The position numbers and the translations under genes were made by a program. 14,912 nt of DNA from Sphingomonadaceae bacterium (GTDB lineage Bacteria > Pseudomonadota > Alphaproteobacteria > Sphingomonadales > Sphingomonadaceae): assembly GCA_014380205.1 (NCBI GenBank), contig JACMKH010000339.1:1-14912 (forward strand), in the 5' to 3' direction. Numbering within the stretch: the first letter of the stretch is position 1; each line of letters begins with the position of its first letter. A model generated the notes under the pieces. That model worked only from the letters and a program-made list of their open reading frames with translations, was not told where the DNA came from and did no database searches. Positions 1-6,488 of this stretch are shown here, in pieces.

Positions 1-1
1 G

Positions 2-46
2 CGCGCCCGCGCCACCCCCAAGCCGGGGCCCAAGCCTGCGACCTGA
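2..46 (+). CDS. possible 3' end of a gene cut by the window edge
   Basis: One forward frame is open from the first base and ends in TGA at 44-46. It reads as a Lys/Pro/Ala-rich tail (RARATPKPGPKPAT). Tails like this are common at the C-termini of alphaproteobacterial proteins, but 14 codons of GC-rich DNA can look coding by chance. No family can be named. The next 70 bases, up to the stop of the Tat-protein gene on the other strand, show no terminator hairpin with a T-run. If real, the gene is convergent with the one at 116-571. Confidence 0.25.
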   Translation, partial: RARATPKPGPKPAT

Positions 47-115
47 AGGCCCGAGCGGCGCGGTTGGGTGCGGGTTGGCCCGTCTACACCACCGCGCCCT
101 GCCCGATTTCAGCTC

Positions 116-571
116 TCAGCAGTTGCGGCCCTGCCCGACCGGATCGGCGCTGTTGCCCCCGTCGGAATCGGTGCAATGCCGGGTAGCGGCCGGCGGGTAA
201 TGGGTCGGCGGCGTTTGGCCGTTGCAGCGGACGCCGCGTCCGCCGGGGTCGGCGCCCTCTCCCCCATCCGAGTCCGAACAGCCTGAGGGAGCAGTGCCGT
301 AGCTGCCGGAGCCGCTGGTCGCCCCCTGCGGACCGCGGCCATGGAACTGGGCATCCCGGTTGGGGCCGGTGTCCTGGTCGGTATATTGGGTGCGCGTGCC
401 CGTGCCGTAGCCGGGCCGGTCGCGGACGGGCGTGAGGTCCGCATCGGTGACCCCGGTATAGGTTTGCGCCTTGGCGCGTCCGGCGATCAGGGCGATTGCC
501 CCGCCGGCGGCGACGGTGCCCAGCACGCGCCCGAGGAACGAACGGCGATCGAGCCTGGATATGCGCGGCAT
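116..571 (-). CDS. Tat-exported small protein with four Asp-rich (DxD...D...GxG) repeats
   Basis: This encodes 151 residues. The ATG at 571 is chosen over the ORF's upstream start because a strong Shine-Dalgarno (GGGGAGG) lies about 6 bases before it and it places a twin-arginine signal (DRRSFLGRV, residues 8-16) at the N-terminus. A hydrophobic stretch (residues 17-30) and a likely signal peptidase site after AKA (33-35) follow. The mature part has four imperfect copies of [TS]DxD-x5-D-x(4-6)-GxG, at about residues 42-58, 64-80, 99-113 and 134-148. The last two are more alike, and each sits between two cysteines 18 residues apart (C98/C116 and C133/C151). The Asp spacing resembles calcium-binding loops, but metal binding is inference. 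The region between repeats is Gly/Ser/Pro rich and probably flexible. The protein is likely periplasmic or exported folded. No catalytic motif is seen and I do not recognise a named family. Confidence 0.75.
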   Translation of the reverse strand: MPRISRLDRRSFLGRVLGTVAAGGAIALIAGRAKAQTYTGVTDADLTPVRDRPGYGTGTRTQYTDQDTGPNRDAQFHGRGPQGATSGSGSYGTAPSGCSDSDGGEGADPGGRGVRCNGQTPPTHYPPAATRHCTDSDGGNSADPVGQGRNC

Positions 572-735
572 TGCCACCTCCCCGCGGTTGACCAAATATC
601 AGCCTCTGCCTGTTTCGCGAGTCGCGCAAGCCATTTCGCCGACGAAACGAGGCCGGCCGGGCGCGATTCTCGCGTGATGGGCGCGCATCGACGGCGCGCG
701 CGCCGCGCGGTATCTCGGTCGCCTGCGGGGGAGAA

Positions 736-897
736 ATGTCGATGCAGCAGCTTCTCGCGCTTTCCGCCGCCGCGCTCGCCCTCGTCGCGATCCCGGCCCC
801 CGCGCAGGCGAAAACCATGTCCGATCCGAGCGGCTTCGTGCTCGTCTGTTCGCTGATCGAGGAGCAGCGCACCTCGCGCAATATCCCCGCGGAATAG
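736..897 (+). CDS. small secreted peptide, 53 residues
   Basis: The ATG at 736 follows a good Shine-Dalgarno (CGGGGGAGAA) and the frame closes with TAG at 895-897. The first 25 residues form a textbook Sec signal peptide: short N-region (MSMQQ), a Leu/Ala core, and a cleavage motif AQA before KTMSDPSG. The mature peptide would be about 28 residues with one cysteine and a charged end (EEQRTSRNIPAE). One cysteine could suggest dimerisation, but nothing in the sequence tests that. The gene stands alone, 117 bases before the DUF2383 gene and divergent from the Tat-protein gene. No family is recognised. Support comes from the ribosome site and signal peptide; the product could also be the remnant of a longer exported protein. 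Confidence 0.6.
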   Translation: MSMQQLLALSAAALALVAIPAPAQAKTMSDPSGFVLVCSLIEEQRTSRNIPAE

Positions 898-955
898 GCA
901 TCCCCCGCTTTCCCTCCCGCCTGCGCCGGTCCGGTGGATATTTCCGCCTGCCGCG

Positions 956-981
956 GGACCCATTGGTCGCGTCCGTCCGTT
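956..981 (+). promoter_or_regulatory. candidate EcfG (general stress sigma factor) promoter
   Basis: GGACC (956-960), a 17-base spacer, then CGTT (978-981). The known alphaproteobacterial EcfG consensus is GGAAC-N16/17-CGTT, so this matches with one mismatch. It ends 33 bases before the ATG of the DUF2383 gene. A short motif with a mismatch can occur by chance in GC-rich DNA. Confidence 0.35.
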
Positions 982-1014
982 GGGCAAGTTCCTCCAATCA
1001 AGGAATTTCCCCCC

Positions 1015-1476
1015 ATGAACGACACCAGCTACGACATCCGCACGCTCAATTCGCTGATCGCCACCACGCTCGACAGCGTCGACGGCTACACCCAGGCGGC
1101 CGACGACGAGAACAGCGGTCGCTTCGGCGCGATGTTCCGGTCGCGCGCCGGGGAGCGCCGCGGCGTGGCGTCGAGCCTCCAGGCCGAGGTCGCCCGGCTC
1201 GGCGGCAATCCCGAGGACGACGGCACCGTGCTCGCCGGCGCGCATCGCGTGTTCCTCAGCCTCAAGGCCGCTGTCACTGGAGCGGACGAGCAGGCGATCG
1301 TCAATGAGGTCGAGCGCGGCGAGGATCACATCAAGGCCAAGTTCGAGGACGCGATCAACGACACCGATCTCTCGGCCGAGGTCCGCGCGCTGATCGAGCG
1401 CGGCTACGGCTCGGTCCGCGCGGGCCATGACGAGATGCGCGATCTCAAGCTGACGCTCGAAGCCACCGCCAGCTAG
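1015..1476 (+). CDS. PA2169/DUF2383 family four-helix-bundle protein
   Basis: This encodes 153 residues, the usual size for DUF2383 proteins of the PA2169 group. The ATG at 1015 has AAGGAA at 1000-1005. The sequence is nearly all amphipathic helix with no signal peptide or membrane segment. It opens with a pattern typical of the family (IRTLNSLIATTLDSVDGY), has Glu/Asp/His-rich helices (AGERRGVASSLQAEVARLGG, then ERGEDHIKAKFEDAI), and ends in a helix with GHDEMRDLK. The fold is ferritin-like, but the biochemical role of the family is unknown; in several proteobacteria members are stress-induced. The possible EcfG promoter and the hairpin terminator 20 bases after the stop make it a single-gene transcription unit. 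The family call is confident; the role is not. Confidence 0.88.
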   Translation: MNDTSYDIRTLNSLIATTLDSVDGYTQAADDENSGRFGAMFRSRAGERRGVASSLQAEVARLGGNPEDDGTVLAGAHRVFLSLKAAVTGADEQAIVNEVERGEDHIKAKFEDAINDTDLSAEVRALIERGYGSVRAGHDEMRDLKLTLEATAS

Positions 1477-1496
1477 GCCGATCGCCGACGACAGAC

Positions 1497-1526
1497 GGGC
1501 GGGCGCCGCGAGGCGTCCGCCCATTT
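1497..1526 (+). terminator. hairpin terminator behind the DUF2383 gene
   Basis: An 11-base left arm (GGGCGGGCGCC, 1497-1507) pairs with GGCGTCCGCCC (1512-1522), with one G:U pair, around a GCGA loop. It is followed by ATTT only, so the U-tract is weak. It lies 20 bases after the stop at 1476, a good position for a terminator. Confidence 0.6.
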
Positions 1527-1535
1527 GCGTCGGGT

Positions 1536-1696
1536 GCTGATATCGCTTCCGCTTTCGACTATCTCCTCCTCCCGTCCGCACTTCCGGAAGACCTCATCCA
1601 CACCTTCACGCGGACGGCAAGGTGATCCGCTGCCAGGAGGTGTTCGACGCTGGGCTTTACGCGCGCGCTCGGCGTGGTGTGAGCCGGCCGCGATGA
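1536..1696 (+). pseudogene. remnant of a SnoaL/NTF2-like gene (C-terminal part, frameshifted)
   Basis: The stretch around 1581-1665 reads like the end of a SnoaL/NTF2-like protein. One frame gives LPEDLIHTFT (from 1581) and a second gives DGKVIRCQEVFDAGLYARA (from 1613). Joining them needs one base restored near 1609-1613, giving the pattern HTFTRDGKVIRCQEVFD seen at the C-terminus of this superfamily. The second frame ends in TGA at 1694-1696, overlapping the ATG of the next remnant as ATGA. No complete fold (normally about 110-140 residues) is encoded, and a terminator hairpin sits directly upstream. The start is not real; 1536 is only where the readable frame begins. The family assignment comes from pattern memory. 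A sequencing error could mimic the frameshift, but the missing N-terminal half argues for decay. Confidence 0.4.
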
Positions 1697-1767
1697 TCGC
1701 CATCGTCTGGCACTACACGGTCAGGCCTGATGCGCGCGCCGATTTCCAGCCCTCGGCGAGGCGGTAG
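1693..1767 (+). pseudogene. remnant of an antibiotic-biosynthesis-monooxygenase-like gene (N-terminal part)
   Basis: The ATG at 1693 opens a frame whose first 18 residues (MIAIVWHYTVRPDARADF) look like the first strand and turn of small ABM-type dimeric alpha/beta-barrel proteins. After ADF the frame turns into an unrelated QPSARR and stops at 1765-1767, so about three quarters of the usual 95-100 residues are missing. The start overlaps the stop of the SnoaL-like remnant (ATGA), which suggests the two were once translationally coupled in one operon. The loss point, near 1748-1750, is only about 35 bases from the end of ssb on the other strand, so a deletion may have joined the two. The family call rests on a short stretch. 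Confidence 0.4.
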
Positions 1768-1784
1768 GCATTCGAGGCTCTCGA

Positions 1785-2312
1785 CTAAAACGGCACGTCG
1801 TCATCGAGATCGTCGTCGAACGCGCCGCCGGCCGGGCGCGCGCCGCCACCGCGCTGGCCCCCGCCACCGCTCCAGCTGTCCTCGCTTGCCCCGCCACCGC
1901 TACGGCTCGCGCCGCCACCGCCGCTCCAGTCGCCGCCTCCGCCTCCGCCTCCACCCTCGCCCGCGCGGTCGAGCATCGTCATGACCGCGCCAGGGCCTTG
2001 CAGCACGACCTCGGTCGAGTAGCGGTCGTTGCCCGACTGGTCCTGCCATTTGCGCGTGCGCAGCTGGCCCTCGAGATAGACTTTCGATCCCTTGCGCAGA
2101 TAGCGTTCGGCGACCCCCGCGAGGCCTTCGCCGAAGATCGCGACCGAATGCCATTCGGTGCGCTCCTGGCGCTCGCCGGTGTTGCGGTCCTTCCAGTTCT
2201 CCGAGGTCGCAACGCGCAGGTTGCAGACCTTGCCGCCGTTCTGAAAAGTCTTGGTCTCGGGGTCCGCGCCGAGATTGCCGATAAGGATCACCTTGTTGAC
2301 GCTGCCCGCCAT
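1785..2312 (-). CDS. ssb: single-stranded DNA-binding protein
   Basis: This encodes 175 residues. The ATG at 2312 follows AGGAGAAG and gives the standard N-terminus [19 protein letters not shown]; the longer ORF reads into feoB and is not used. Residues 1-112 form the OB-fold domain with the usual markers ([45 protein letters not shown]). Residues 117-165 are a Gly/Ser-rich disordered linker. The end is an acidic tip [11 protein letters not shown], the site where SSB docks replication and repair partners. It coats single-stranded DNA as a tetramer during replication, recombination and repair. The gene starts 20 bases after the feoB stop on the same strand, so it is probably at least partly co-transcribed with feoAB. 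A separate promoter inside the feoB end cannot be excluded. Confidence 0.97.
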   Translation of the reverse strand: MAGSVNKVILIGNLGADPETKTFQNGGKVCNLRVATSENWKDRNTGERQERTEWHSVAIFGEGLAGVAERYLRKGSKVYLEGQLRTRKWQDQSGNDRYSTEVVLQGPGAVMTMLDRAGEGGGGGGGGDWSGGGGASRSGGGASEDSWSGGGGQRGGGARPAGGAFDDDLDDDVPF

Positions 2313-2332
2313 ATTCTTCTCCTGGAATCGCG

Positions 2333-4204
2333 TTAGAGGCCCAAGGCCGTTGCCGTCCAGTAGGTAGCGCCCGCCGCCAAATATGCCAGTGCGAACAGGT
2401 ACCCCAGCATGAACATCGGCCAGCGCCAGCCGTTGGTCTCGCGGCGCGTCACCGCGATGGTCGAGAGGCATTGCGGCGCGAACACGAACCAGGCGAGGAA
2501 GGCGAGCGCGGTGGGCAGGCTCCAGCGACTCTGGAGGCGCTCGCCGAGCGATTGCTCAACAAGCGCCTCGTCGCTCTGGTCGATCGCATAGGTCGTGGCG
2601 AGCGCCGACACCGCGACCTCCCGCGCCGCCATCGCGGGGATCAGCGCGAGCGCGATATCCTGGCTGAAGCCGATCGGCGCGACGATGACGTGGAGCCCCT
2701 CGGAGATCGTCCCCGCGACCGAATATTCGCTCTGCGTCCCCGGGACCTCGGCGGGCTTTTGCGGGAAGGAGAGCAGCGCCCAGAGGATGATCGTCGTGAA
2801 AAAGATGATCGTTCCCGCGCGCTTGAGGAAAATCCATGCGCGGATCCACAGCCCGATCGCGATGTCGCGCAGCGTGGGGAGCTGATATTTGGGCATCTCC
2901 ATCATGAAGCTGCCCGCCGCGCCCTTCGCCACCGTGCGCCTGAGCACGAGCGCGGCGAGCAGCGCGCCGGCGATCCCGGCGACATAGAGGCCGAACAGCA
3001 CGAGGCCCTGGAGCCCGATCCCCGGTCCGACGCTGTCGTTAGGGATGAAGGCGGCGATGATGATCGCATAGACCGGGAGCCGCGCCGAGCAGGTCATCAA
3101 CGGCGCGATCAGGATCGTGGTGAGCCGGTCCTTGGGGTCGTCGATCGTGCGTGTCGCCATGATCCCGGGGATCGCGCAGGCGAAGGAGGAGAGTAGCGGG
3201 ATGAACGACGACCCCGAAAGCCCGACGCGCGCCATCAGTCGGTCCATCAGGAAGGCGGCGCGCGTCATGTAGCCGGTCGCCTCAAGGATCAGGATGAACA
3301 GGAAAAGGATCAGGATCTGGGGCAGGAACACGACCACCGAGCCGACGCCGTTGATCACGCCGTCGACGAAGAAGGAGCGCACGACGCCCTCTGGCAGCAG
3401 CGCGGACGCGCCCTCGCTCAGCCAGCCCTGCAACCCCTCGATCAACGCGACCGGGGCCGCCGACCAGGAGAACACCGCCTGGAACATCACAAACAGCAGC
3501 GCGGCGAGGATCAGCGGGCCGGCGACGGGGTTGAGCACGACCGCGTCGACGCGCCGCGTCCATTGCCGTGCGGGCTTCTCCGCGACGATCGCGAGCGCGG
3601 CGATTTCGCGCGCGCGGCGCTGGTGGAGCATCATGTCGAAGGCGTCGACGGGATCGCCGTGGCCGGGCGCGATCACCCGAATGTTCTCGCCCGCGACGAT
3701 GCGGCCGACCGCCTCCTTCAAATCGTCGATCCCGCGCTTGCGCACCGCGATGGTCGGGATGACGGGAACGCCGAGCGCGCGCGCGAGGATCGCGGGATCG
3801 ATCTCGAGCCCGTCGCGCGTCGCGAGATCGACCATGTTGAGCGCGACAACGACGGGCAGCCCGAGCGCGATCAGCTGGAGCGTAAAGCGCAGATGATTGT
3901 CGAGATTAGCCGCGTCGATCACGACGATCAGCGCGTCGGGGAGCGCCTCGCCCGCCTGCGCGCCGGTGACGACGTCGCGCGTCACCGCCTCGTCGGGGCT
4001 CGACGGATCGAGGCTATAGGCGCCGGGCAGGTCGACGAGCTCGACCGGCCGCCCGTCGGGAAGCCACAGCCGCCCCGAATGGCGCTCGACCGTCACGCCC
4101 GGATAGTTGCCGACCTTCTGGCGCGCTCCGGTCAGCGCGTTGAACAGCGCGCTCTTGCCGGCATTGGGATTGCCGACCACCGCGACCATCGGGAACCCGG
4201 TCAC
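2333..4204 (-). CDS. feoB: ferrous iron transporter FeoB
   Basis: This encodes 623 residues. FeoB is the inner-membrane Fe2+ permease with a cytosolic G-protein domain. Visible motifs are the P-loop GNPNAGKS (11-18), the YPGVTVE switch region (34-40), DLPG (58-61), NMVD (123-126), and the membrane core with the conserved CSARLPVY gate segment. About 600-770 residues is usual for the family, so this is complete. The start is a GTG at 4204 that overlaps the feoA stop (GTGA), pointing to translational coupling; an internal ATG five codons later is the alternative. ssb follows 20 bases after the stop. I see no feoC between or after the genes. Regulation by iron is inferred from the palindrome in front of feoA. 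Confidence 0.97.
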   Translation of the reverse strand: MTGFPMVAVVGNPNAGKSALFNALTGARQKVGNYPGVTVERHSGRLWLPDGRPVELVDLPGAYSLDPSSPDEAVTRDVVTGAQAGEALPDALIVVIDAANLDNHLRFTLQLIALGLPVVVALNMVDLATRDGLEIDPAILARALGVPVIPTIAVRKRGIDDLKEAVGRIVAGENIRVIAPGHGDPVDAFDMMLHQRRAREIAALAIVAEKPARQWTRRVDAVVLNPVAGPLILAALLFVMFQAVFSWSAAPVALIEGLQGWLSEGASALLPEGVVRSFFVDGVINGVGSVVVFLPQILILFLFILILEATGYMTRAAFLMDRLMARVGLSGSSFIPLLSSFACAIPGIMATRTIDDPKDRLTTILIAPLMTCSARLPVYAIIIAAFIPNDSVGPGIGLQGLVLFGLYVAGIAGALLAALVLRRTVAKGAAGSFMMEMPKYQLPTLRDIAIGLWIRAWIFLKRAGTIIFFTTIILWALLSFPQKPAEVPGTQSEYSVAGTISEGLHVIVAPIGFSQDIALALIPAMAAREVAVSALATTYAIDQSDEALVEQSLGERLQSRWSLPTALAFLAWFVFAPQCLSTIAVTRRETNGWRWPMFMLGYLFALAYLAAGATYWTATALGL

Positions 4205-4440
4205 GCCGCGACTTCGACCGAGACCGCGGCGGCGTGCGCGCGCCGGATGGCCACCGTCATACGCCCCACTCGCACCGCAAGCGGATCGCGCCCGAGCGGT
4301 GCCTGGTGGAGCTTCTCGACGCTGACGCCCTCATCGAAGCCGAGCTCGCGGAGCCGCCGCGCGTCGGTCTCGCGCAGATCGCCCCACGCAATCGCGGCGA
4401 TGGTGGCGGGCCGGTTCATCGGGAGCTCGTGGAGACGCAT
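4201..4440 (-). CDS. feoA: FeoA, SH3-like partner of FeoB
   Basis: This encodes 79 residues of the FeoA family, a small cytosolic SH3-like protein needed for FeoB-driven Fe2+ uptake. Characteristic stretches are MRLHELPMNRPATI at the start, RRLRELGFDEGVSVEKL in the middle and the PLAVRVGRMTVAIRR strand pair near the end. The ATG at 4440 is chosen because FeoA proteins normally begin with M-x-L-x-x-L-P. It has no Shine-Dalgarno, and an AT-rich palindrome and possible -10 element lie only 7-20 bases upstream, so the mRNA may be leaderless or nearly so. The alternative ATG at 4419 would remove the first strand. The stop overlaps the feoB start. Confidence 0.92.
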   Translation of the reverse strand: MRLHELPMNRPATIAAIAWGDLRETDARRLRELGFDEGVSVEKLHQAPLGRDPLAVRVGRMTVAIRRAHAAAVSVEVAA

Positions 4441-4446
4441 GATGCG

Positions 4447-4459
4447 ATTGATTATCAAT
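4447..4459. promoter_or_regulatory. candidate Fur-type iron operator overlapping the feoA promoter
   Basis: A perfect 13-base palindrome, ATTGAT-T-ATCAAT, sits 7 bases upstream of the feoA start in otherwise GC-rich DNA. Read on the minus strand it contains GATAAT, the Fur hexamer; the 19-base alignment to the classic Fur box matches at about 12 positions. GATAAT also resembles a -10 element, so a bound repressor would block polymerase. An Fe2+ uptake operon is a classic Fur target. The identity of the regulator (Fur or another iron sensor) is inference. Confidence 0.5.
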
Positions 4460-4489
4460 AACGGGTGCGGATGGCCAGCACTTACCGAT

Positions 4490-4552
4490 CCGCTCACGCT
4501 GAGCCTGTCGAAGCGTCGGGATGCACCCCCTCGATAAGCTCAGAGTGAGCGG
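4490..4552. repeat. palindromic REP-like element, copy 1
   Basis: The left arm, starting CCGCTCACGCTGAGCCTGTC at 4490, faces a right arm (4530-4552) ending CTCAGAGTGAGCGG. About 20 of 23 arm bases pair, around an 18-base loop. It is the same family as 8793-8872 but more degenerate. Palindromes of this type are scattered through many sphingomonad genomes. It lies between the DUF1489 stop (4570) and the feoA promoter, where it could fold at the end of the upstream transcript, but no T-run follows. Confidence 0.8.
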
Positions 4553-4569
4553 TGGGTAGAATGCATCGC

Positions 4570-4977
4570 TCAAATCAATGCGATGCGCACGAGCTCGTCG
4601 AGCACCTTGGGCGGGAGCGCGGCGAGCCCCGAATTGTCACCCGCGACATCGGCGGGCGCATCTTCGCCCTTGAGATAGCGCCAGCCCTGATGCGCGCGCT
4701 TGGGCCGCGCGCGGACAGAGACAAGTTCGGCCGCGAGCCTTATCTGCCAGCGTTTCTCGCCTTCGGCCTCTACGAAACCGAGGATGCGCGAGCGCGCGGC
4801 GAGCCGGTGCTTGACGATCCAGTAGAGCGAGCCTCCGATCAGCTCGGCGTGGCGCGTCGGGCGATAGCGCGTGGTGATCGTGACCTCACCATCGACCGCG
4901 CGCGCGGCGATGCGCTCGCGCAGATAATCAACCGAATCGCAGGCGAAGGCGACCTTGGTGAGATGGAGCGCGGGCAC
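4570..4977 (-). CDS. DUF1489 family protein
   Basis: This encodes 135 residues, a normal length for DUF1489, a family I know from alphaproteobacteria with no assigned function. The family pattern is clear: MPALHLTKVAFACDSVDYL at the start, RYRPTRHAELIGGSLYWIVK in the middle, RILGFVEA, and the conserved RPKRAHQGWRYLKGEDAPAD block at residues 92-111. It is cytosolic, with no signal peptide or membrane segment. The start is a GTG at 4977 with no clear ribosome site, 36 bases after the mgtE stop, so translation probably depends on read-through from mgtE on the same transcript. The function is not known. Confidence 0.88.
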   Translation of the reverse strand: MPALHLTKVAFACDSVDYLRERIAARAVDGEVTITTRYRPTRHAELIGGSLYWIVKHRLAARSRILGFVEAEGEKRWQIRLAAELVSVRARPKRAHQGWRYLKGEDAPADVAGDNSGLAALPPKVLDELVRIALI

Positions 4978-5013
4978 AGCGGCGATGTGGTTTTGGCGTG
5001 ACGGCCGATCAAG

Positions 5014-6420
5014 TCAGCCCGCCAGCCCCGCGGCCACCGCTAATCCCAGAAACGCCAGGAACCCCATCGAATCGGTGATCATCGTGACGAAAACCGAGCT
5101 GGCCACCGCCGGATCCTGATCGAGCCGCTCGAGCAGCAACGGGACCAGCACGCCGGCGAGGCCCGCGACGACGATGTTGATCAGCATCGCGGCGGCGATC
5201 ACGAGCCCCAGCGCCCAGTTGCCAAACACCAGCCCCGCGCCCACGCCGATCAGCGCCGCGATCGTCGCGCCGTTGGCGAGCGCAACCGCGATCTCGCGCC
5301 TGATCGTCCGCAAGGTGTTTGATCGCGTCAGCTGGTTCATCGCGAGCGCACGCACCGCGACCGCCATGGTCTGCGTCCCCGCGTTGCCGCCGATCGAGGC
5401 GACGATCGGCATGAGCACAGCGAGCGCGACCATCGCCTCGATCGCCGCGCCGAACGCCGCGATGATCGACGAGGCGACCAGCGCGGTGCCGAGGTTGGCG
5501 ATCAGCCAGCGGACACGCGCGGCATAGGCTTCGCCGAAGGGCTCGTTGATGTCGCCCTCGCCCGCGCCCGAGAGCTTGAGGATGTCCTCGCCCGCCTCCT
5601 CCTGGATGATGTCGACGACGTCGTCGACAGTGATCATCCCGACCAGCCGGCCCACATCGTCGACCACCGCCGCCGAGATCAGCCCGTATTTCTGGAAGCG
5701 CAGCGCGACCTCCTCCTGGTCCATCGCGGTCGGGATCAGCGTCTGCTCGCGCTTCATCACCTCGGCGACGGGGACGGCGCGCTGGGTGCGCAGAATCCAG
5801 CTCAGCGCGCAGGTGCCGATCGGCTTGTGCGAAGGATCGACGACGAAGACTTCCCAGAAATCCTCGGTGAGGTCGTCGTTGCCGCGCAGATAATCGAGCA
5901 CGTCGCCGACGGTCCAATGCTCAGGGACCGCAATCAGCTCGCGCTGCATCAGCCGGCCGGCCGACTCGTCGGGATAGGCGAGCGCCTCCTCGATCGCGGC
6001 GCGATCGTCGGGGTCGAGCGCGCGCAGGATCGCGCGCTGCTCGTCCTCCTCGAGATCCTCGATCATCGCGACCGCGTCGTCGGTGTCGAGCTCGCCCGCG
6101 ATCTCGGCGACCTGGTGCGGCTCGAGCGCGTCGATCAGTTCTTCGCGGACGTGGTCGTTAAGTTCGGCGATAACATCGGCGTCGAGCAGGTCGGCGAGCG
6201 CGGCGGCGAGCGGCATGCGCTCGTCGCGATCGACCAGCTCGAACAGGTCGGCGATATCGGCGGGGTGGAGCCGCCCCACCATCTCGCGCGCGCCCTCGCT
6301 GTCGCCCGCCTCGACGCGCTCGAGCACCTCCTCGACAAATTGCGGGCGGAGTCGATCGTCCTCGTCGAGGTCGGTCGCCGGGGTTTCGATTGGAGCGTCC
6401 TCGCTTTCGGTTTGGGCCAT
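5014..6420 (-). CDS. mgtE: magnesium channel/transporter MgtE
   Basis: This encodes 468 residues, full length for the family. Order of domains: acidic start (1-25), MgtE N domain of helical repeats (about 30-140, with LHPADIADLFELV), two CBS domains (about 150-280, YPDESAGRLM to TVDDVVDII), then five membrane helices (about 305-468). The pore signature PIVASIGGNAGTQTMA is at 338-353, and TMITDSMGF (446-454) carries the Asp (D450) equivalent to the Mg2+-coordinating pore residue known in Thermus MgtE. It imports Mg2+; the cytosolic N and CBS domains sense internal Mg2+ and close the channel. The ATG at 6420 has AGGAG about 9 bases upstream. It is divergent from the monooxygenase gene across 68 bases and is followed by the DUF1489 gene. 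Confidence 0.96.
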   Translation of the reverse strand: MAQTESEDAPIETPATDLDEDDRLRPQFVEEVLERVEAGDSEGAREMVGRLHPADIADLFELVDRDERMPLAAALADLLDADVIAELNDHVREELIDALEPHQVAEIAGELDTDDAVAMIEDLEEDEQRAILRALDPDDRAAIEEALAYPDESAGRLMQRELIAVPEHWTVGDVLDYLRGNDDLTEDFWEVFVVDPSHKPIGTCALSWILRTQRAVPVAEVMKREQTLIPTAMDQEEVALRFQKYGLISAAVVDDVGRLVGMITVDDVVDIIQEEAGEDILKLSGAGEGDINEPFGEAYAARVRWLIANLGTALVASSIIAAFGAAIEAMVALAVLMPIVASIGGNAGTQTMAVAVRALAMNQLTRSNTLRTIRREIAVALANGATIAALIGVGAGLVFGNWALGLVIAAAMLINIVVAGLAGVLVPLLLERLDQDPAVASSVFVTMITDSMGFLAFLGLAVAAGLAG

Positions 6421-6488
6421 GCGACGCTCCTGGCGGTATGGGATTACGGCGAGCGCCTTAGCCTTTCATCGCGCCACGCGGCAACCAT

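Noticed and set aside
634..647. Small hairpin TTTCG-CCGA-CGAAA in the first intergenic region
   Set aside because: Five-base arms without a T-run or a second copy occur often by chance in this composition.
84..1025. Long minus-strand open frame across the first kilobase
   Set aside because: It overlaps the Tat protein, the small peptide and the DUF2383 leader, and its translation is Arg/Gly-rich with no domain or ribosome site; it is a shadow of GC-rich DNA.
487..1581. 364-codon minus-strand open frame over the DUF2383 gene
   Set aside because: It is antisense to a clear four-helix-bundle gene with its own ribosome site, and its composition is typical of opposite-strand shadows.
4331..4573. 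80-codon minus-strand frame across the first palindrome
   Set aside because: Its residues (TLSLSRG, TLRQAQRER) are the typical translation of the repeat itself, not of a gene.
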